Assembly (NCBI RefSeq): GCF_004522105.1
Contig: NZ_SPUJ01000005.1
Span: 310,001 to 374,000 of the forward strand
DNA length: 64,000 bases
Origin: Nocardioides sp. 1609
GTDB lineage: Bacteria; Actinomycetota; Actinomycetes; Propionibacteriales; Nocardioidaceae
Reading direction: 5' to 3'
In this document: in pieces, positions 52,849-61,872 of the stretch
Position numbering within the stretch: the first letter of the stretch is position 1
How the letters are laid out: each line of letters opens with the position of its first letter
Position numbers and translations under genes: made by a program
Notes under the pieces: model-generated
The model's database searches: none
Told to the model about the DNA's origin: nothing
The model's input: only the letters and a program-made list of their open reading frames with translations

Positions 52849-53951
52849 GGCACCTCCAGGACGATCTCGGTCGGCCCACCCGGCGGGCTGCTCACCGCCA
52901 TCGTGCCGTCGAACGACGCCAGGCGCCGCCGGATGCCCAGCATGCCGGTCCCGGCGTCCGGGTCGGCGCCGCCCACGCCGTCGTCGGTGACGACGACGCG
53001 CAGCCGACCCCCGACGTGGTGCAGAGCGATGGTCGCCGCGGCGGCACCGGCGTGCTTGCCGACGTTGGCCAGGCACTCCGCGACCCCGAGGTAGAGCGCC
53101 GACTCCACGGGCGCCGGCGGCCGCCCGGGCAGGTCCACCTCGACGTGCACCGGCACCGCCATGTCGAGGGCCAGGGCCTCGACCGCGCCGGCCAGCCCGC
53201 GGTCGGCCAGCACCGGCGGGTGGATCCCGCGCACGACGGCGCGCAGCTCGCCGATCGCCGCGGACGTCGTCGCGCGGGCGTCGGTGACGAGCCGGCGGGC
53301 CCGCGCGGGGTCGCCGGCGGGGTCGGCCAGGGCCTGCTCGGCGAGCCCGAGGCTCATCGACAGCGCGACCAGCCGGGCCTGCGGGCCGTCGTGGAGGTCG
53401 CGCTCGAGCCGGCGCAGCTCCCCGGCCGCGTGGTCGACGGCCTCGGCCCGGGTCTCGGTGAGCACCTGCACCCGGCGCTCGAGCTTCTCGGTGCGGCTCG
53501 ACGCGAGGAACCACAGGTCGACGTGCGACCGCAGCTGCATGGTGGGTCGCACCGCGACCCACCACAGCGGCCAGGTGAGGACCGCCAGCAGCTCGAGGAC
53601 GCAGAGCAGCGCGACCACCCAGCCGAATGTGCAGGCCCAGACGAGCCACCCCAGGTCGCGCCAGCTCATCGGGTCGCGCGCGACCGCGACGAGGGCGGCC
53701 AGCGGCTGACGGGGCACCGGCCGGTAGGGACGCGGCACGTCGAGGCCGAGGACGTCGGCGGCCATCCGCCGGTGCGCGTCGGCGACCAGGCGGGTCGCGG
53801 GCACGGCCACCACCAGCAGCAGCCCGCCGACCCAGACCACCATCAGCACGCCGCCGACGACGGTGAGGATCGCCAGCGCCAGCGCGACGACCCCCAGCAG
53901 GAGGTGCGCGGCGGCGTACCCCGTCAGGCGCAGGCGACTCGGCTCGGACAT
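52800..53951 (-). CDS. Sensor histidine kinase (HisKA_3 type)
   Basis: 383 aa. Four membrane segments (about 10-32, 34-52, 103-124 and 118-135), then a dimerisation/phospho-acceptor domain with His187 in ERDLHDGPQARLV and an ATPase domain (AECLANVGKHAG, TDDGVGGAD). This NarX/DesK-like class often senses membrane state or antibiotics. It overlaps the response regulator gene and is divergent from the MMPL gene. Confidence 0.9.
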   Translation of the reverse strand: MSEPSRLRLTGYAAAHLLLGVVALALAILTVVGGVLMVVWVGGLLLVVAVPATRLVADAHRRMAADVLGLDVPRPYRPVPRQPLAALVAVARDPMSWRDLGWLVWACTFGWVVALLCVLELLAVLTWPLWWVAVRPTMQLRSHVDLWFLASSRTEKLERRVQVLTETRAEAVDHAAGELRRLERDLHDGPQARLVALSMSLGLAEQALADPAGDPARARRLVTDARATTSAAIGELRAVVRGIHPPVLADRGLAGAVEALALDMAVPVHVEVDLPGRPPAPVESALYLGVAECLANVGKHAGAAAATIALHHVGGRLRVVVTDDGVGGADPDAGTGMLGIRRRLASFDGTMAVSSPPGGPTEIVLEVPCDLSWPRTTRSSAPG

Positions 53952-54087
53952 GGCTCCATCCTCGCGGTCGCCCCGACCGGACGCAGTGGTGCTGGCACCA
54001 CCCCGGCCGGGGTGCCTGGACTCCTGACGGCGGGGCCCGCGCTCACGAGGCTGGAGCCCTCAGCCCAGAACTCCCCAGGAGAGCGTC

Positions 54088-56295
54088 GTGACCAACCCCC
54101 TGACCACCCTTCCGCGCCGCGCGGCCCGCTGGAGCGCCACCCACCCGTGGCGCGCCATCGGCGCGTGGTTCCTCTTCGTCGTCGTGGCCGTCGCGCTGGC
54201 GTCGTTCGTGCCGACGGCCGAGACCGAGGACGCCGACTACCTGCACGGCGACTCGGGTCGGGCCGCCGAGCTCGTCACCGCCGCCGGGCTCGACGGCCCC
54301 GACGCCGAGAACGTGCTCGTCACCGCGGACGGCGTCCTCGACCCGGCTGCGGCGGAGTCCGCGGCCGCGGCGGTCGTCACCGCCCTCACGCCCCTCGAGG
54401 GCGTGGCCGCGGTGACCGGCCCCCAGTGGAGCCCGGACCGGTCGGCCCTGCTGGTGCCGGTCCAGCTGGCCCGCGACGACGACGGGTCCGACCGCGGCGC
54501 CCTCGCCGAGCGGGTCCTGGACGCCGTCGCCGGCGTCCAGGCCGCCCACCCGGACGTCGAGGTGCGCGCCACCGGCGACGCCACCCTGGACGCCGCCATC
54601 GACGAGCGGGTCGGCGACGACCTCGCCTCCGCCGAGGGGATCAGCCTCCCGATCACCCTGGTCCTGATGCTCGTGGCCTTCGGGGCGCTGGTCGCCGCCG
54701 GCCTCCCCGTGCTGCTCGCGGTGACCAGCGTGGCCGCCACGATCGGCATCCTGGCCCCGGTCTCGCACCTGGTGCCGGCCGAGAGCACGGTGACCAGCAT
54801 GGTCGTGCTCATCGGCATGGCGGTCGGGGTCGACTACTCGCTCTTCTACCTCAAGCGCGAGCGTGAGGAGCGGCTCGCCGGGCACAGCACGCTCGACGCC
54901 GTCGACATCGCCGCCCAGACCTCGGGGCACTCGATCCTGGTCTCCGGCGGGGCCGTCATCGCCTCGATGACCGGACTGTTCCTGATGGGCGACGCGACGT
55001 TCAACAGCCTCGCGGTCGGTTCGATCATCGTCGTCGGCGTCGCCGTGCTCGGCTCGATCACCGTGCTCCCGGCGCTGCTCGCCAAGCTCGGCCGCTGGGT
55101 CGACCGGCCCCGGGTCCCGCTGCTGTGGCGCCTCAACGCGCGCATCGGCCGGGGCGGGCTGAGCACGCGGATCCTCGCACCCGTCGTCCGGCGTCCCGGC
55201 GTCGCGCTGGTGCTGTCCGGCCTCGTCGTCGCGGCGCTCGCCCTGCCGGCGCTCGGGCTGCGGGTCCACGCCGGCAACCTCGACACCCTGCCCGCCTCGG
55301 TGCCCGAGGTGCAGACGATGCGCGAGGTCGCGCGCGCCTTCCCCGCGGAGGGCACCGTCGTCGACGTCGTCGCCCGCGACGGCGGTGGCGACGCGGACGC
55401 CGTCGCCCGGGCCCTGGCCTCCCTCGAGCGGGACGCCGTCGCCACCGGTGACTTCGCCGCGACCGGGGAGACCCTCTCCACCGCCGGCGACACGACGGTG
55501 CTGCACCTCGGGCTGCCCTACGAGGAGTCCGACGAGCGGGTGGACGACGCCGTGCGTGCGCTGCGGGCCGACCTGGTGCCGGCGGCGTTCGACGGGACCG
55601 ACGCCGAGGTCGTCGTCGGCGGCGACGTCGCCGTCAGCCTCGACACCGCCGACCGGTTCGGGGGACGGCTGCCGCTGGTCGTCGGGTTCGTGCTCCTGCT
55701 GACGTTCCTGATGATGCTGGCGACGTTCCGCAGCGTGGTGGTCGCCGCCCTCTCGACGGTGCTCAACCTGGCCTCGGTCGGCGTCGCGTTCGGCTTCCTC
55801 GTCCTGGTCTTCCAGCACGGGTGGGGCTCGGGCCTGCTCGACTTCACCAACCCGGGCTTCGTCATCGACTGGCTGCCGCTGTTCGTCCTGGTCGTGCTCG
55901 TCGGGCTCTCGATGGACTACCACGTCTTCGTGGTGAGCCGGATCCGCGAGCACGTGCGCGACGGGCTCCCGACCCGCGTCGCCGTCCAGCGCGGCATCGC
56001 CGACACCGCCGGCGTCGTGACGAGCGCGGCCGCCGTGATGGTCTCGGTGTTCGCGATCTTCGCGACCCTGTCGATGCTGGAGATGAAGATGATGGGTGTG
56101 GGTCTGTCCGCCGCGATCCTGCTCGACGCCACCCTGGTCCGGCTGGTCATGCTGCCGGCGGCGCTGGTGCTCCTGGGGGAGCGGGCGTGGTGGCCGAGCC
56201 GCCCGAGTCCGGTCGCGTCGCCGCCGGTGGCTCCGCTGGACTGGGGGACCGGCGAGGTCAGGCCGGGACCGGCGCCGGAGCGCCAGTCGGTCTGA
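54088..56295 (+). CDS. MMPL/RND-family membrane transporter
   Basis: 735 aa with two repeats of five to six helices (first segments about 25-42, 188-300; second 375-395, 530-705) and large soluble loops. The family exports lipids, siderophores or drugs in actinobacteria. AGGAGA precedes the GTG by five bases. It lies opposite a two-component system that likely controls it. The end of the gene (56258-56295) overlaps 38 bases of the convergent molybdopterin oxidoreductase gene. Confidence 0.88.
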   Translation: MTNPLTTLPRRAARWSATHPWRAIGAWFLFVVVAVALASFVPTAETEDADYLHGDSGRAAELVTAAGLDGPDAENVLVTADGVLDPAAAESAAAAVVTALTPLEGVAAVTGPQWSPDRSALLVPVQLARDDDGSDRGALAERVLDAVAGVQAAHPDVEVRATGDATLDAAIDERVGDDLASAEGISLPITLVLMLVAFGALVAAGLPVLLAVTSVAATIGILAPVSHLVPAESTVTSMVVLIGMAVGVDYSLFYLKREREERLAGHSTLDAVDIAAQTSGHSILVSGGAVIASMTGLFLMGDATFNSLAVGSIIVVGVAVLGSITVLPALLAKLGRWVDRPRVPLLWRLNARIGRGGLSTRILAPVVRRPGVALVLSGLVVAALALPALGLRVHAGNLDTLPASVPEVQTMREVARAFPAEGTVVDVVARDGGGDADAVARALASLERDAVATGDFAATGETLSTAGDTTVLHLGLPYEESDERVDDAVRALRADLVPAAFDGTDAEVVVGGDVAVSLDTADRFGGRLPLVVGFVLLLTFLMMLATFRSVVVAALSTVLNLASVGVAFGFLVLVFQHGWGSGLLDFTNPGFVIDWLPLFVLVVLVGLSMDYHVFVVSRIREHVRDGLPTRVAVQRGIADTAGVVTSAAAVMVSVFAIFATLSMLEMKMMGVGLSAAILLDATLVRLVMLPAALVLLGERAWWPSRPSPVASPPVAPLDWGTGEVRPGPAPERQSV

Positions 56296-58426
56296 CGGTC
56301 ACGTGGACGCCGTTCAGCGCGGCGTTGCCCGAGACGTCGAGGAGCCCGGGGTCGGTGAGGTCGTTGATCGAGACCCCGGGCACCGTCGAGGCGTGCGCGA
56401 GGCGGGTGCCCGCGACCTGGTGGCCGTAGCCGTGGGGGAGCGAGACGACGCCCCGCATCACGTCGTCGGACCCGGTCACCTCCACCTCGACCGAGCCGAC
56501 CCGTGAGGTCACCACGACGGTGCCGCCGTCGGCGATGCCCCGGGCGGCCAGGTCGTCGGGGTGCATGAGCAGGTGGTGCCGCGGCCGGCCACGGGTGAGC
56601 CGGGTGGTGTTGTGCAGCCATGAGTTGCAGTCGCGCTGGTGGCGGCGTCCGATGAGCAGCAGCTCGTCGGGGGCCGGCGCCGGCGGGTCGGCCAGCCAGG
56701 CACGCAGCCGGTCGAGGTCGGCGACGACGAGGGCCGGGACGACGTCGATGCGCCGGTCCTCGGTCTGCAGCCGGTCGGGCATCGTCGGGCGCAGCGGGCC
56801 GAGGTCGAGGCCCTCGGGGTGCGCCGCCACCTCGGCGGCGGTGGCCCGCCCGCCGGTGTTGAGCAGCACCTCGACCAGGTCGGCGGGCGGGGTCGCAAGC
56901 CGGGCGGCCAGGCCCTCGTCGAGCGGGGTGCCGAGGCGGTCGGCGAGTCGGGCGGCGAGCCCGCCGAAGATCTGCCAGTCGTGGCGCTGGTCGTCGTCGA
57001 CGTCGAAGACGGCCGGCGTCCACCGGGCGGTGTTGCGGACCGCGAAGCCGTGGAAGACCAGGTCGTACTGGTCGCGCTCCAGCGCGCTCGTCGGCGGCAG
57101 CACGACGTCGGCGTGCCGGGTCGTCTCGTTGAGGTAGGGGTCGATCGCGACCATGAGGTCGAGCCCGCCGAGCGCCTCGGCCAGGCCGCGGCCGTCGGGG
57201 GTCGACAGCACCGGGTTGCCGGCGACGGTGACCATCGCGCGGATCCGGCCCTCACCCGGGGTCCGGATCTCCTCGGCCATCACCGCGGCCGGCAGCTCAC
57301 CGGCGAACTCCGGGACGCCGCGCACCCGGCTGCGCCACCGGTCGTGCCGGCCGGGGCCGGCGATCCGCCGTCCGACGGTGTCGACGGCGGGCTCGGTGAA
57401 CATCACGCCGCCCGGCCGGTCGAAGTGCCCCGACAGCAGGTTGAGGCAGGCGATCGCCCACTGGCAGATCGTGCCGAAACCCTGGGTCGAGACGCCCATC
57501 CGGCCGTAGACGATCCCGGCACCGCCGCCGGCCGGGGCCGCGAGGTCGTGGGCCAGGCCGCGGACCACCTCGGCCGGCACACCCGAGACCGCCTCGGCCC
57601 GCTCGGGGGTGAACGGGGCGACCAGGTCGGCGAGCGCGTCGACGCCGTCGACGTAGGCCGGCGGGTGGGCCAGGCCGTCGGCGAGGAGCACGTGCAGCAT
57701 CGCCAGCAGCACCGCCGCGTCGGTGCCGGGCCGCACGAAGTGGTGCTCGTCCGCGACCTTCGCGGTCTCGGTGCGCCGCGGGTCGAGCACGACCATCCGG
57801 CCGCCCCGGGCGTGCAGCTCGCGCACCCGGGCGGGGAAGTCGGGCACCGTCATCAGCGAGCCGTTCGACGCCATCGGGTTCGCCCCGACCACCAGGAAGT
57901 ACGAGGTGCGGTCGAGGTCGGGGATCGGCAGCAGCAGCTGGTGACCGTAGAGCTGCCAGGCCACGAGCTGGTGCGGGACCTGGTCGACGGTCGAGGCGCT
58001 GAACCGGTTGCGGGTCCGCAGCGCGCGCACGAACGCCGGCCCGTGGGTGCCGAAGCCGAGCGAGTGGGCGTTCGGGTTGCCGAGGTAGACCCCGACCGCG
58101 TCGCCGCCGTGCTCGGTGATCGTCGCGGCCAGCCGGTCGGCGACCAGGTCGAGGGCGTCGTCCCAGGCCAGCTCCTCCCACGTGTCGCCCACCCGGCGCA
58201 CCGGACGCCGGAGCCGGTCGGGGTCGGCGTACACGTCGGCGAGGGCGATGCCCTTCGGGCACACGTGGCCGCGCGAGAGCGGGTCGTCGACGTTGCCGCG
58301 GACGCCGGTGACGGCGCCGTCCTGGATCGTCAACCGCAACCCGCAGATCGCCTCGCACAGGTTGCAGGCCGCCAGGCGGGTGCCGGTGAAGCCGGCGGGC
58401 ACGGGGGACCGGGGGAGGGTGGTCAC
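56258..58426 (-). CDS. Cytoplasmic molybdopterin oxidoreductase with a 4Fe-4S cluster
   Basis: 722 aa. 4Fe-4S ligands Cys21, Cys24, Cys28 and Cys56 (CNLCEAIC ... HVCPKG), then the bis-molybdopterin domains (VVGANPMASNG, VVLDPRRTETAKVADEH) and a C-terminal dinucleotide-binding domain. It belongs to the DMSO reductase superfamily (formate-dehydrogenase/nitrate-reductase-like); the substrate is unknown, and no electron-transfer subunit lies beside it. No signal peptide. A CACGAT box six bases before the GTG suggests a leaderless message. Confidence 0.85.
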   Translation of the reverse strand: MTTLPRSPVPAGFTGTRLAACNLCEAICGLRLTIQDGAVTGVRGNVDDPLSRGHVCPKGIALADVYADPDRLRRPVRRVGDTWEELAWDDALDLVADRLAATITEHGGDAVGVYLGNPNAHSLGFGTHGPAFVRALRTRNRFSASTVDQVPHQLVAWQLYGHQLLLPIPDLDRTSYFLVVGANPMASNGSLMTVPDFPARVRELHARGGRMVVLDPRRTETAKVADEHHFVRPGTDAAVLLAMLHVLLADGLAHPPAYVDGVDALADLVAPFTPERAEAVSGVPAEVVRGLAHDLAAPAGGGAGIVYGRMGVSTQGFGTICQWAIACLNLLSGHFDRPGGVMFTEPAVDTVGRRIAGPGRHDRWRSRVRGVPEFAGELPAAVMAEEIRTPGEGRIRAMVTVAGNPVLSTPDGRGLAEALGGLDLMVAIDPYLNETTRHADVVLPPTSALERDQYDLVFHGFAVRNTARWTPAVFDVDDDQRHDWQIFGGLAARLADRLGTPLDEGLAARLATPPADLVEVLLNTGGRATAAEVAAHPEGLDLGPLRPTMPDRLQTEDRRIDVVPALVVADLDRLRAWLADPPAPAPDELLLIGRRHQRDCNSWLHNTTRLTRGRPRHHLLMHPDDLAARGIADGGTVVVTSRVGSVEVEVTGSDDVMRGVVSLPHGYGHQVAGTRLAHASTVPGVSINDLTDPGLLDVSGNAALNGVHVTVRPTGAPAPVPA

Positions 58427-58487
58427 CTCGTCATCGTGGCACGCGCGACGGGCCCGTGGCAGGCTACGAGCACCGGACGCCGGCGAC

Positions 58488-58517
58488 GACAGCGACAGCG
58501 ACAGCGACAGCGACAGC
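58488..58517 (+). repeat. Hexanucleotide microsatellite, five GACAGC copies
   Basis: Five perfect GACAGC units stand directly before the GAGGA ribosome site (58518-58522) of the TerA-like gene. Copy-number change by slippage would move upstream promoter elements in 6-bp steps without altering the reading frame. Confidence 0.75.
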
Positions 58518-58528
58518 GAGGACGATCG

Positions 58529-59188
58529 ATGACCGACAGCAACGACCGGGGCCCGGTGTCCCTCGACAAGGTGACCCTGACGAAGGCGGCTCCGTCGGTG
58601 TCGCTCGCCAAGGCGGGATCGGCCGGCGGGGTGCTGCGGGTGAACCTGAACTGGAACGCGCGGCCCCCCTCGGCGGCCAAGTCCGGTGGGTTCCTCAAGC
58701 GACTGGCCGCGACGCCCACCCCGGCGATCGACCTCGACCTCGGCTGCCTCTACGAGCACACCAACGGCGCCAAGGGCGCCGTCCAGGCCCTGGGCGGCGC
58801 GCTGCGCGGCCAGCACGACACGACGACGCCGATCGCCTGGCTCGACGGCGACGACCGCTCGGGCACGAACGCCGCCGGCGAGAACCTCTTCGTCGACCTC
58901 GGTCAGGTCGCGGCGATCCGGCGCATCCTGGTCTACGCCTTCATCTACGAGGGCGTCCCGAACTGGGCGGCCGCCGACGGCGTCGTCACCCTGTTCCCGC
59001 CGTCCGGACCGCAGGTCGAGGTGCGTCTCGACGAGGCGGGCGCCGGCGCCGGGATGTGCGCGATCGCCATGCTCGAGAACGTCGGGGGCGAGCTCGTCGT
59101 GCGCCGCGAGGTCCGCTACGTGCCCGGTCACGCCGAGGTCGACCAGGCCTACGGCTGGGGCCTGAAGTGGGGTCGCGGCACCAAGTGA
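58529..59188 (+). CDS. TerA-like tellurium resistance/stress protein
   Basis: 219 aa. N-terminal LDKVTLTKAAPSVSLAK resembles the beta-strand start of TerD proteins; the rest (IDLDLGCLYEH near 70, WLDGDDRSGTNAAGENLFVDL near 108) is of the TerA/TerD-domain type, which binds calcium through acidic loops. Ter proteins form membrane-linked complexes tied to tellurite, phage and other stress resistance. The ATG has GAGGA six bases upstream, preceded by the GACAGC microsatellite. It opens the Ter cluster. Confidence 0.78.
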   Translation: MTDSNDRGPVSLDKVTLTKAAPSVSLAKAGSAGGVLRVNLNWNARPPSAAKSGGFLKRLAATPTPAIDLDLGCLYEHTNGAKGAVQALGGALRGQHDTTTPIAWLDGDDRSGTNAAGENLFVDLGQVAAIRRILVYAFIYEGVPNWAAADGVVTLFPPSGPQVEVRLDEAGAGAGMCAIAMLENVGGELVVRREVRYVPGHAEVDQAYGWGLKWGRGTK

Positions 59189-59210
59189 TCCCGCAGTGCC
59201 GGGTCGCGGG

Positions 59211-59243
59211 ACCGATCGGGCCGGATCGGGCCGGATCGGGCCG
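59211..59243 (+). repeat. Short tandem repeat (CCGGATCGGG units)
   Basis: CCGATCGGG, CCGGATCGGG and CCGGATCGGG follow in series, ending in CCG. The stretch lies in the 116-base spacer between the TerA-like and first TerD genes, just upstream of a likely promoter (TAGTCT near 59260). Confidence 0.5.
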
Positions 59244-59304
59244 TGTCACCAGTCGTTTGTAGTCTGTGCCGCAGCACTCACACACACCATCGAAGGAGCG
59301 TGTC

Positions 59305-59886
59305 ATGGTTGTCAGCTTGTCCAAGGGTGGAAACGTCTCCCTGACCAAGGAGGCCGGCCCCACCGGTCTCAACAAGGTCCTCGTCGGGCTCGGGTGGGAC
59401 GTCCGCACCACCACCGGCCAGGACTTCGACCTCGACGCCTCCGCGCTCTCGTGCAACGAGGCCGGCAAGGTCGTCACCGACCAGCACTTCGTGTTCTACA
59501 ACAACCTCCAGTCGCCCGACGGCAAGGTCATCCACCAGGGCGACAACCGCACCGGCGAGGGCGAGGGCGACGACGAGGTCGTCGAGGTCGACCTGGCCGG
59601 CATGGGCCCCGACGTCGACAAGGTCGTCTTCGCGGTCTCGATCGACCAGGCCGACGCCCGTGGCCAGAACTTCGGCCAGGTCACCGGTGCGTTCATCCGC
59701 GTCGTCAACAGCGACAACGGCACCGAGCTCGCCCGCTACGACCTCTCCGAGGACGCCTCCAGCGAGACCGCCATGGTCTTCGGCGAGCTCTACCGCAACG
59801 CTGCCGAGTGGAAGTTCCGCGCCATCGGCCAGGGCTACGCCTCGGGTCTCGCGGGCATCGTCCGCGACTACGGCGTCAACCTCTGA
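59305..59886 (+). CDS. TerD-family stress protein, copy 1
   Basis: 193 aa. Full TerD domain: [15 protein letters not shown] (3-17), calcium loop [45 protein letters not shown], and [13 protein letters not shown] at the end. AAGGAG precedes the ATG. It is about 70 percent alike, by eye, to the TerD gene at 63253. The DUF475 membrane gene starts 88 bases further on. Confidence 0.93.
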   Translation: MVVSLSKGGNVSLTKEAGPTGLNKVLVGLGWDVRTTTGQDFDLDASALSCNEAGKVVTDQHFVFYNNLQSPDGKVIHQGDNRTGEGEGDDEVVEVDLAGMGPDVDKVVFAVSIDQADARGQNFGQVTGAFIRVVNSDNGTELARYDLSEDASSETAMVFGELYRNAAEWKFRAIGQGYASGLAGIVRDYGVNL

Positions 59887-59974
59887 CCCTCGGGTCCTCG
59901 CACCACCAGCTCGACCCGCCGTGCCCCTGACCGACCTCCTCGGTCGTCCCCTGACTCGAACGTGAGCTGATCCC

Positions 59975-61057
59975 GTGCTGTTCAAGACCCTTCGCTGGTC
60001 CTTCCTCTTCACCGTCATCGGTCTGGCCATCGCCTTCCTCTACGACGGCGTCACCGGCGTGACCGTCACCGCGATCCTGATCGTCCTGGAGGTCTCGCTC
60101 TCCTTCGACAACGCGGTGGTGAACGCGAAGGTCCTGAACCGCATGTCGGAGTTCTGGGTCAAGATCTTCCTCACCGTCGGCATCCTCATCGCCGTCTTCG
60201 GCATGCGGCTGCTGTTCCCGCTCGTCGTGGTCTTCGTGACCGCCGGGCTGTCGCCGATCGAGGCGTGGGACCTCGCGCTCGAGAAGGGCGACCCGGACAC
60301 CCCGGGCACCTACGGCTACATCCTCAACGACGCCCACCCGCTGATCGCGGCGTTCGGCGGGATGTTCCTGCTGATGATCTTCCTCGACTTCGTCTTCGAC
60401 GAGGACAAGGAGCACCACTGGCTCGGGCCGGTGGAGCGGGCGCTCTCGAAGGCAGCGGCCTTCCCGGGGGTCTCGGTGCTCGTGGCGCTCGTGTGGCTGT
60501 TCGTGTTTTCGCGGATCTTCTCCGAGGAGTCCGCCGACATGCTGCTGGCCGGGGTCTTCGGCATCATCTTGTACCTCGCGGTCAACGGCCTCGGCGACTT
60601 CTTCGACGGCGGCCTCGACGACGAGCTCGACGACGACGGGGAGCGGCAGGCCTCGACCGGGGAGGTCGTCAAGGCGACGGGCAAGGCGGCGTTCTCGCTG
60701 TTCCTCTACCTCGAGCTGCTCGACGCCAGCTTCAGCTTCGACGGCGTCATCGGGGCGTTCGCGATCACCTCCGACCCGATCATCATCGCGCTCGGGCTCG
60801 GCGTGGGAGCGTTCTACGTCCGCTCCATCACCATCTACCTCGTGCACCAGGGCACCCTGAGCGAGTACGTGTTCCTCGAGCACGGGGCGCACTGGGCGAT
60901 CGGTGCGCTGGCCCTGCTGCTGTTCATCAGCATCGGCCCGCACATCCCCGAGGTGGTCACCGGCCTGGTGGGGGTCGCGTTCATCCTGCTGGCCCTGTGG
61001 TCGAGCATCAACTACAACAAGAAGCACCGCGGCGAGGAGCACGTCGTCCACGTCTAG
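59975..61057 (+). CDS. DUF475/TerC-like integral membrane protein
   Basis: 360 aa with about nine membrane segments and acidic residues within them (VSLSFDNAVVNAKVL, SFSFDGVIGAFA), the TerC-family pattern of metal-ion-binding helices. An acidic loop (DGGLDDELDDDGE) lies near residue 213. TerC/DUF475 proteins partner TerD in metal and stress resistance and may move metal ions (Mn2+). GTG start. A strong hairpin with T-run follows. Confidence 0.88.
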   Translation: MLFKTLRWSFLFTVIGLAIAFLYDGVTGVTVTAILIVLEVSLSFDNAVVNAKVLNRMSEFWVKIFLTVGILIAVFGMRLLFPLVVVFVTAGLSPIEAWDLALEKGDPDTPGTYGYILNDAHPLIAAFGGMFLLMIFLDFVFDEDKEHHWLGPVERALSKAAAFPGVSVLVALVWLFVFSRIFSEESADMLLAGVFGIILYLAVNGLGDFFDGGLDDELDDDGERQASTGEVVKATGKAAFSLFLYLELLDASFSFDGVIGAFAITSDPIIIALGLGVGAFYVRSITIYLVHQGTLSEYVFLEHGAHWAIGALALLLFISIGPHIPEVVTGLVGVAFILLALWSSINYNKKHRGEEHVVHV

Positions 61058-61067
61058 CGCCTGTCCG

Positions 61068-61112
61068 GCTGCTGACCCGTCCCCGAGCCCGGGGGCGGGT
61101 CAGCAGCTTTTT
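61068..61112 (+). terminator. Intrinsic terminator after the DUF475 gene
   Basis: GCTGCTGACCCG-T-CCCC (61068-61084) pairs with the arm at 61092-61107 (one bulge) and is followed by TTTTT (61108-61112). It starts 11 bases after the stop and overlaps the 3' end of the convergent HNH gene. Confidence 0.8.
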
Positions 61113-61852
61113 CGCAGCACCGGCTCGATGACGCGGACGTCGGTGGCGGTGATCGCGAGGTCGTAGGCGTGCGCGACCTCGAGGTACGACGTGACGTAGG
61201 TGCACCGGTAGGTCGTGGCCGGCGGCAACCAGCTCGCCGGCGTGCTGTCGCCCTTCTGCAGGTTGGCCGTGCCGTCGACCGCGACCAGCTCGAGGTCGGT
61301 GTCGTTGGCGAACCTCGCGCGCTCCGCCGCGCTCCACCCCGCGGCGCCGAGGTCCCAGGCCGCCGCCAGCGGGAAGAGGTGGTCGACGTGGATCTGCGAG
61401 CCCTCGGTCGCGTAGTCGAGCCTGCCGCCGGTGTACGGGTCGTCGAGGATGCCGGCGACGACGTCGCAGTCGGGGCTCCGCTCGGAGAACCGGACGTCGC
61501 GCAGGGTCGCCCCGAGCACGTCGTTGCGGGTGTCGCAGCCGTTGTGCCCGTCGGGGGCGTCGGTGTCGTCGCTCCAGTCGGTGCCGAAGACGCAGCCGCC
61601 GTCGGGGCCGCACTCGCGGTCGTAGCCCGGGACGTCCGGGCGCCGCTCGACCACCCGGACCAGGCCGAGGAGCTCGCGCGCCCGGTCGGCGCCGGGCGCC
61701 GGGGACGCCGCGGGGTCGCTGGTCGGGGTCGGTCGCTCGTCGCGGGTGCCGTCGTCCGCCGGCGCGAGGTCGGGCACCGAGCAGCCGAGGAGGAGCGACC
61801 CGAGGGACACCGCGACCGCGACGCGGGCGGAGGGGCGGCGGAGGGTGGGCAC
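61100..61852 (-). CDS. Secreted HNH-nuclease-like lipoprotein (DUF1524-type)
   Basis: 250 aa. Lipoprotein signal with lipobox LLLGC near residue 24, a Pro/Asp/Ser/Thr-rich linker, then an HNH-type domain: VDHLFPLAAAWDLGA (His-rich) and FANDTDLELVAVDGTANLQKGDSTPASW, the family's metal-binding and catalytic region. It is probably an extracellular nuclease used for DNA or RNA degradation. The GTG at 61852 is only 20 bases from the divergent coiled-coil gene. The end overlaps the DUF475 terminator. Confidence 0.85.
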   Translation of the reverse strand: MPTLRRPSARVAVAVSLGSLLLGCSVPDLAPADDGTRDERPTPTSDPAASPAPGADRARELLGLVRVVERRPDVPGYDRECGPDGGCVFGTDWSDDTDAPDGHNGCDTRNDVLGATLRDVRFSERSPDCDVVAGILDDPYTGGRLDYATEGSQIHVDHLFPLAAAWDLGAAGWSAAERARFANDTDLELVAVDGTANLQKGDSTPASWLPPATTYRCTYVTSYLEVAHAYDLAITATDVRVIEPVLRKSC

Positions 61853-61872
61853 GGTGCTCGTACGATACGACC
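61853..61872. promoter_or_regulatory. 20-bp divergent promoter with overlapping -10 boxes
   Basis: TACGAT (61861-61866, plus) lies exactly six bases before the coiled-coil GTG. On the minus strand TATCGT (61862-61867) lies nine bases before the HNH GTG. The two boxes share five bases, so RNA polymerase could serve only one gene at a time. Confidence 0.55.
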
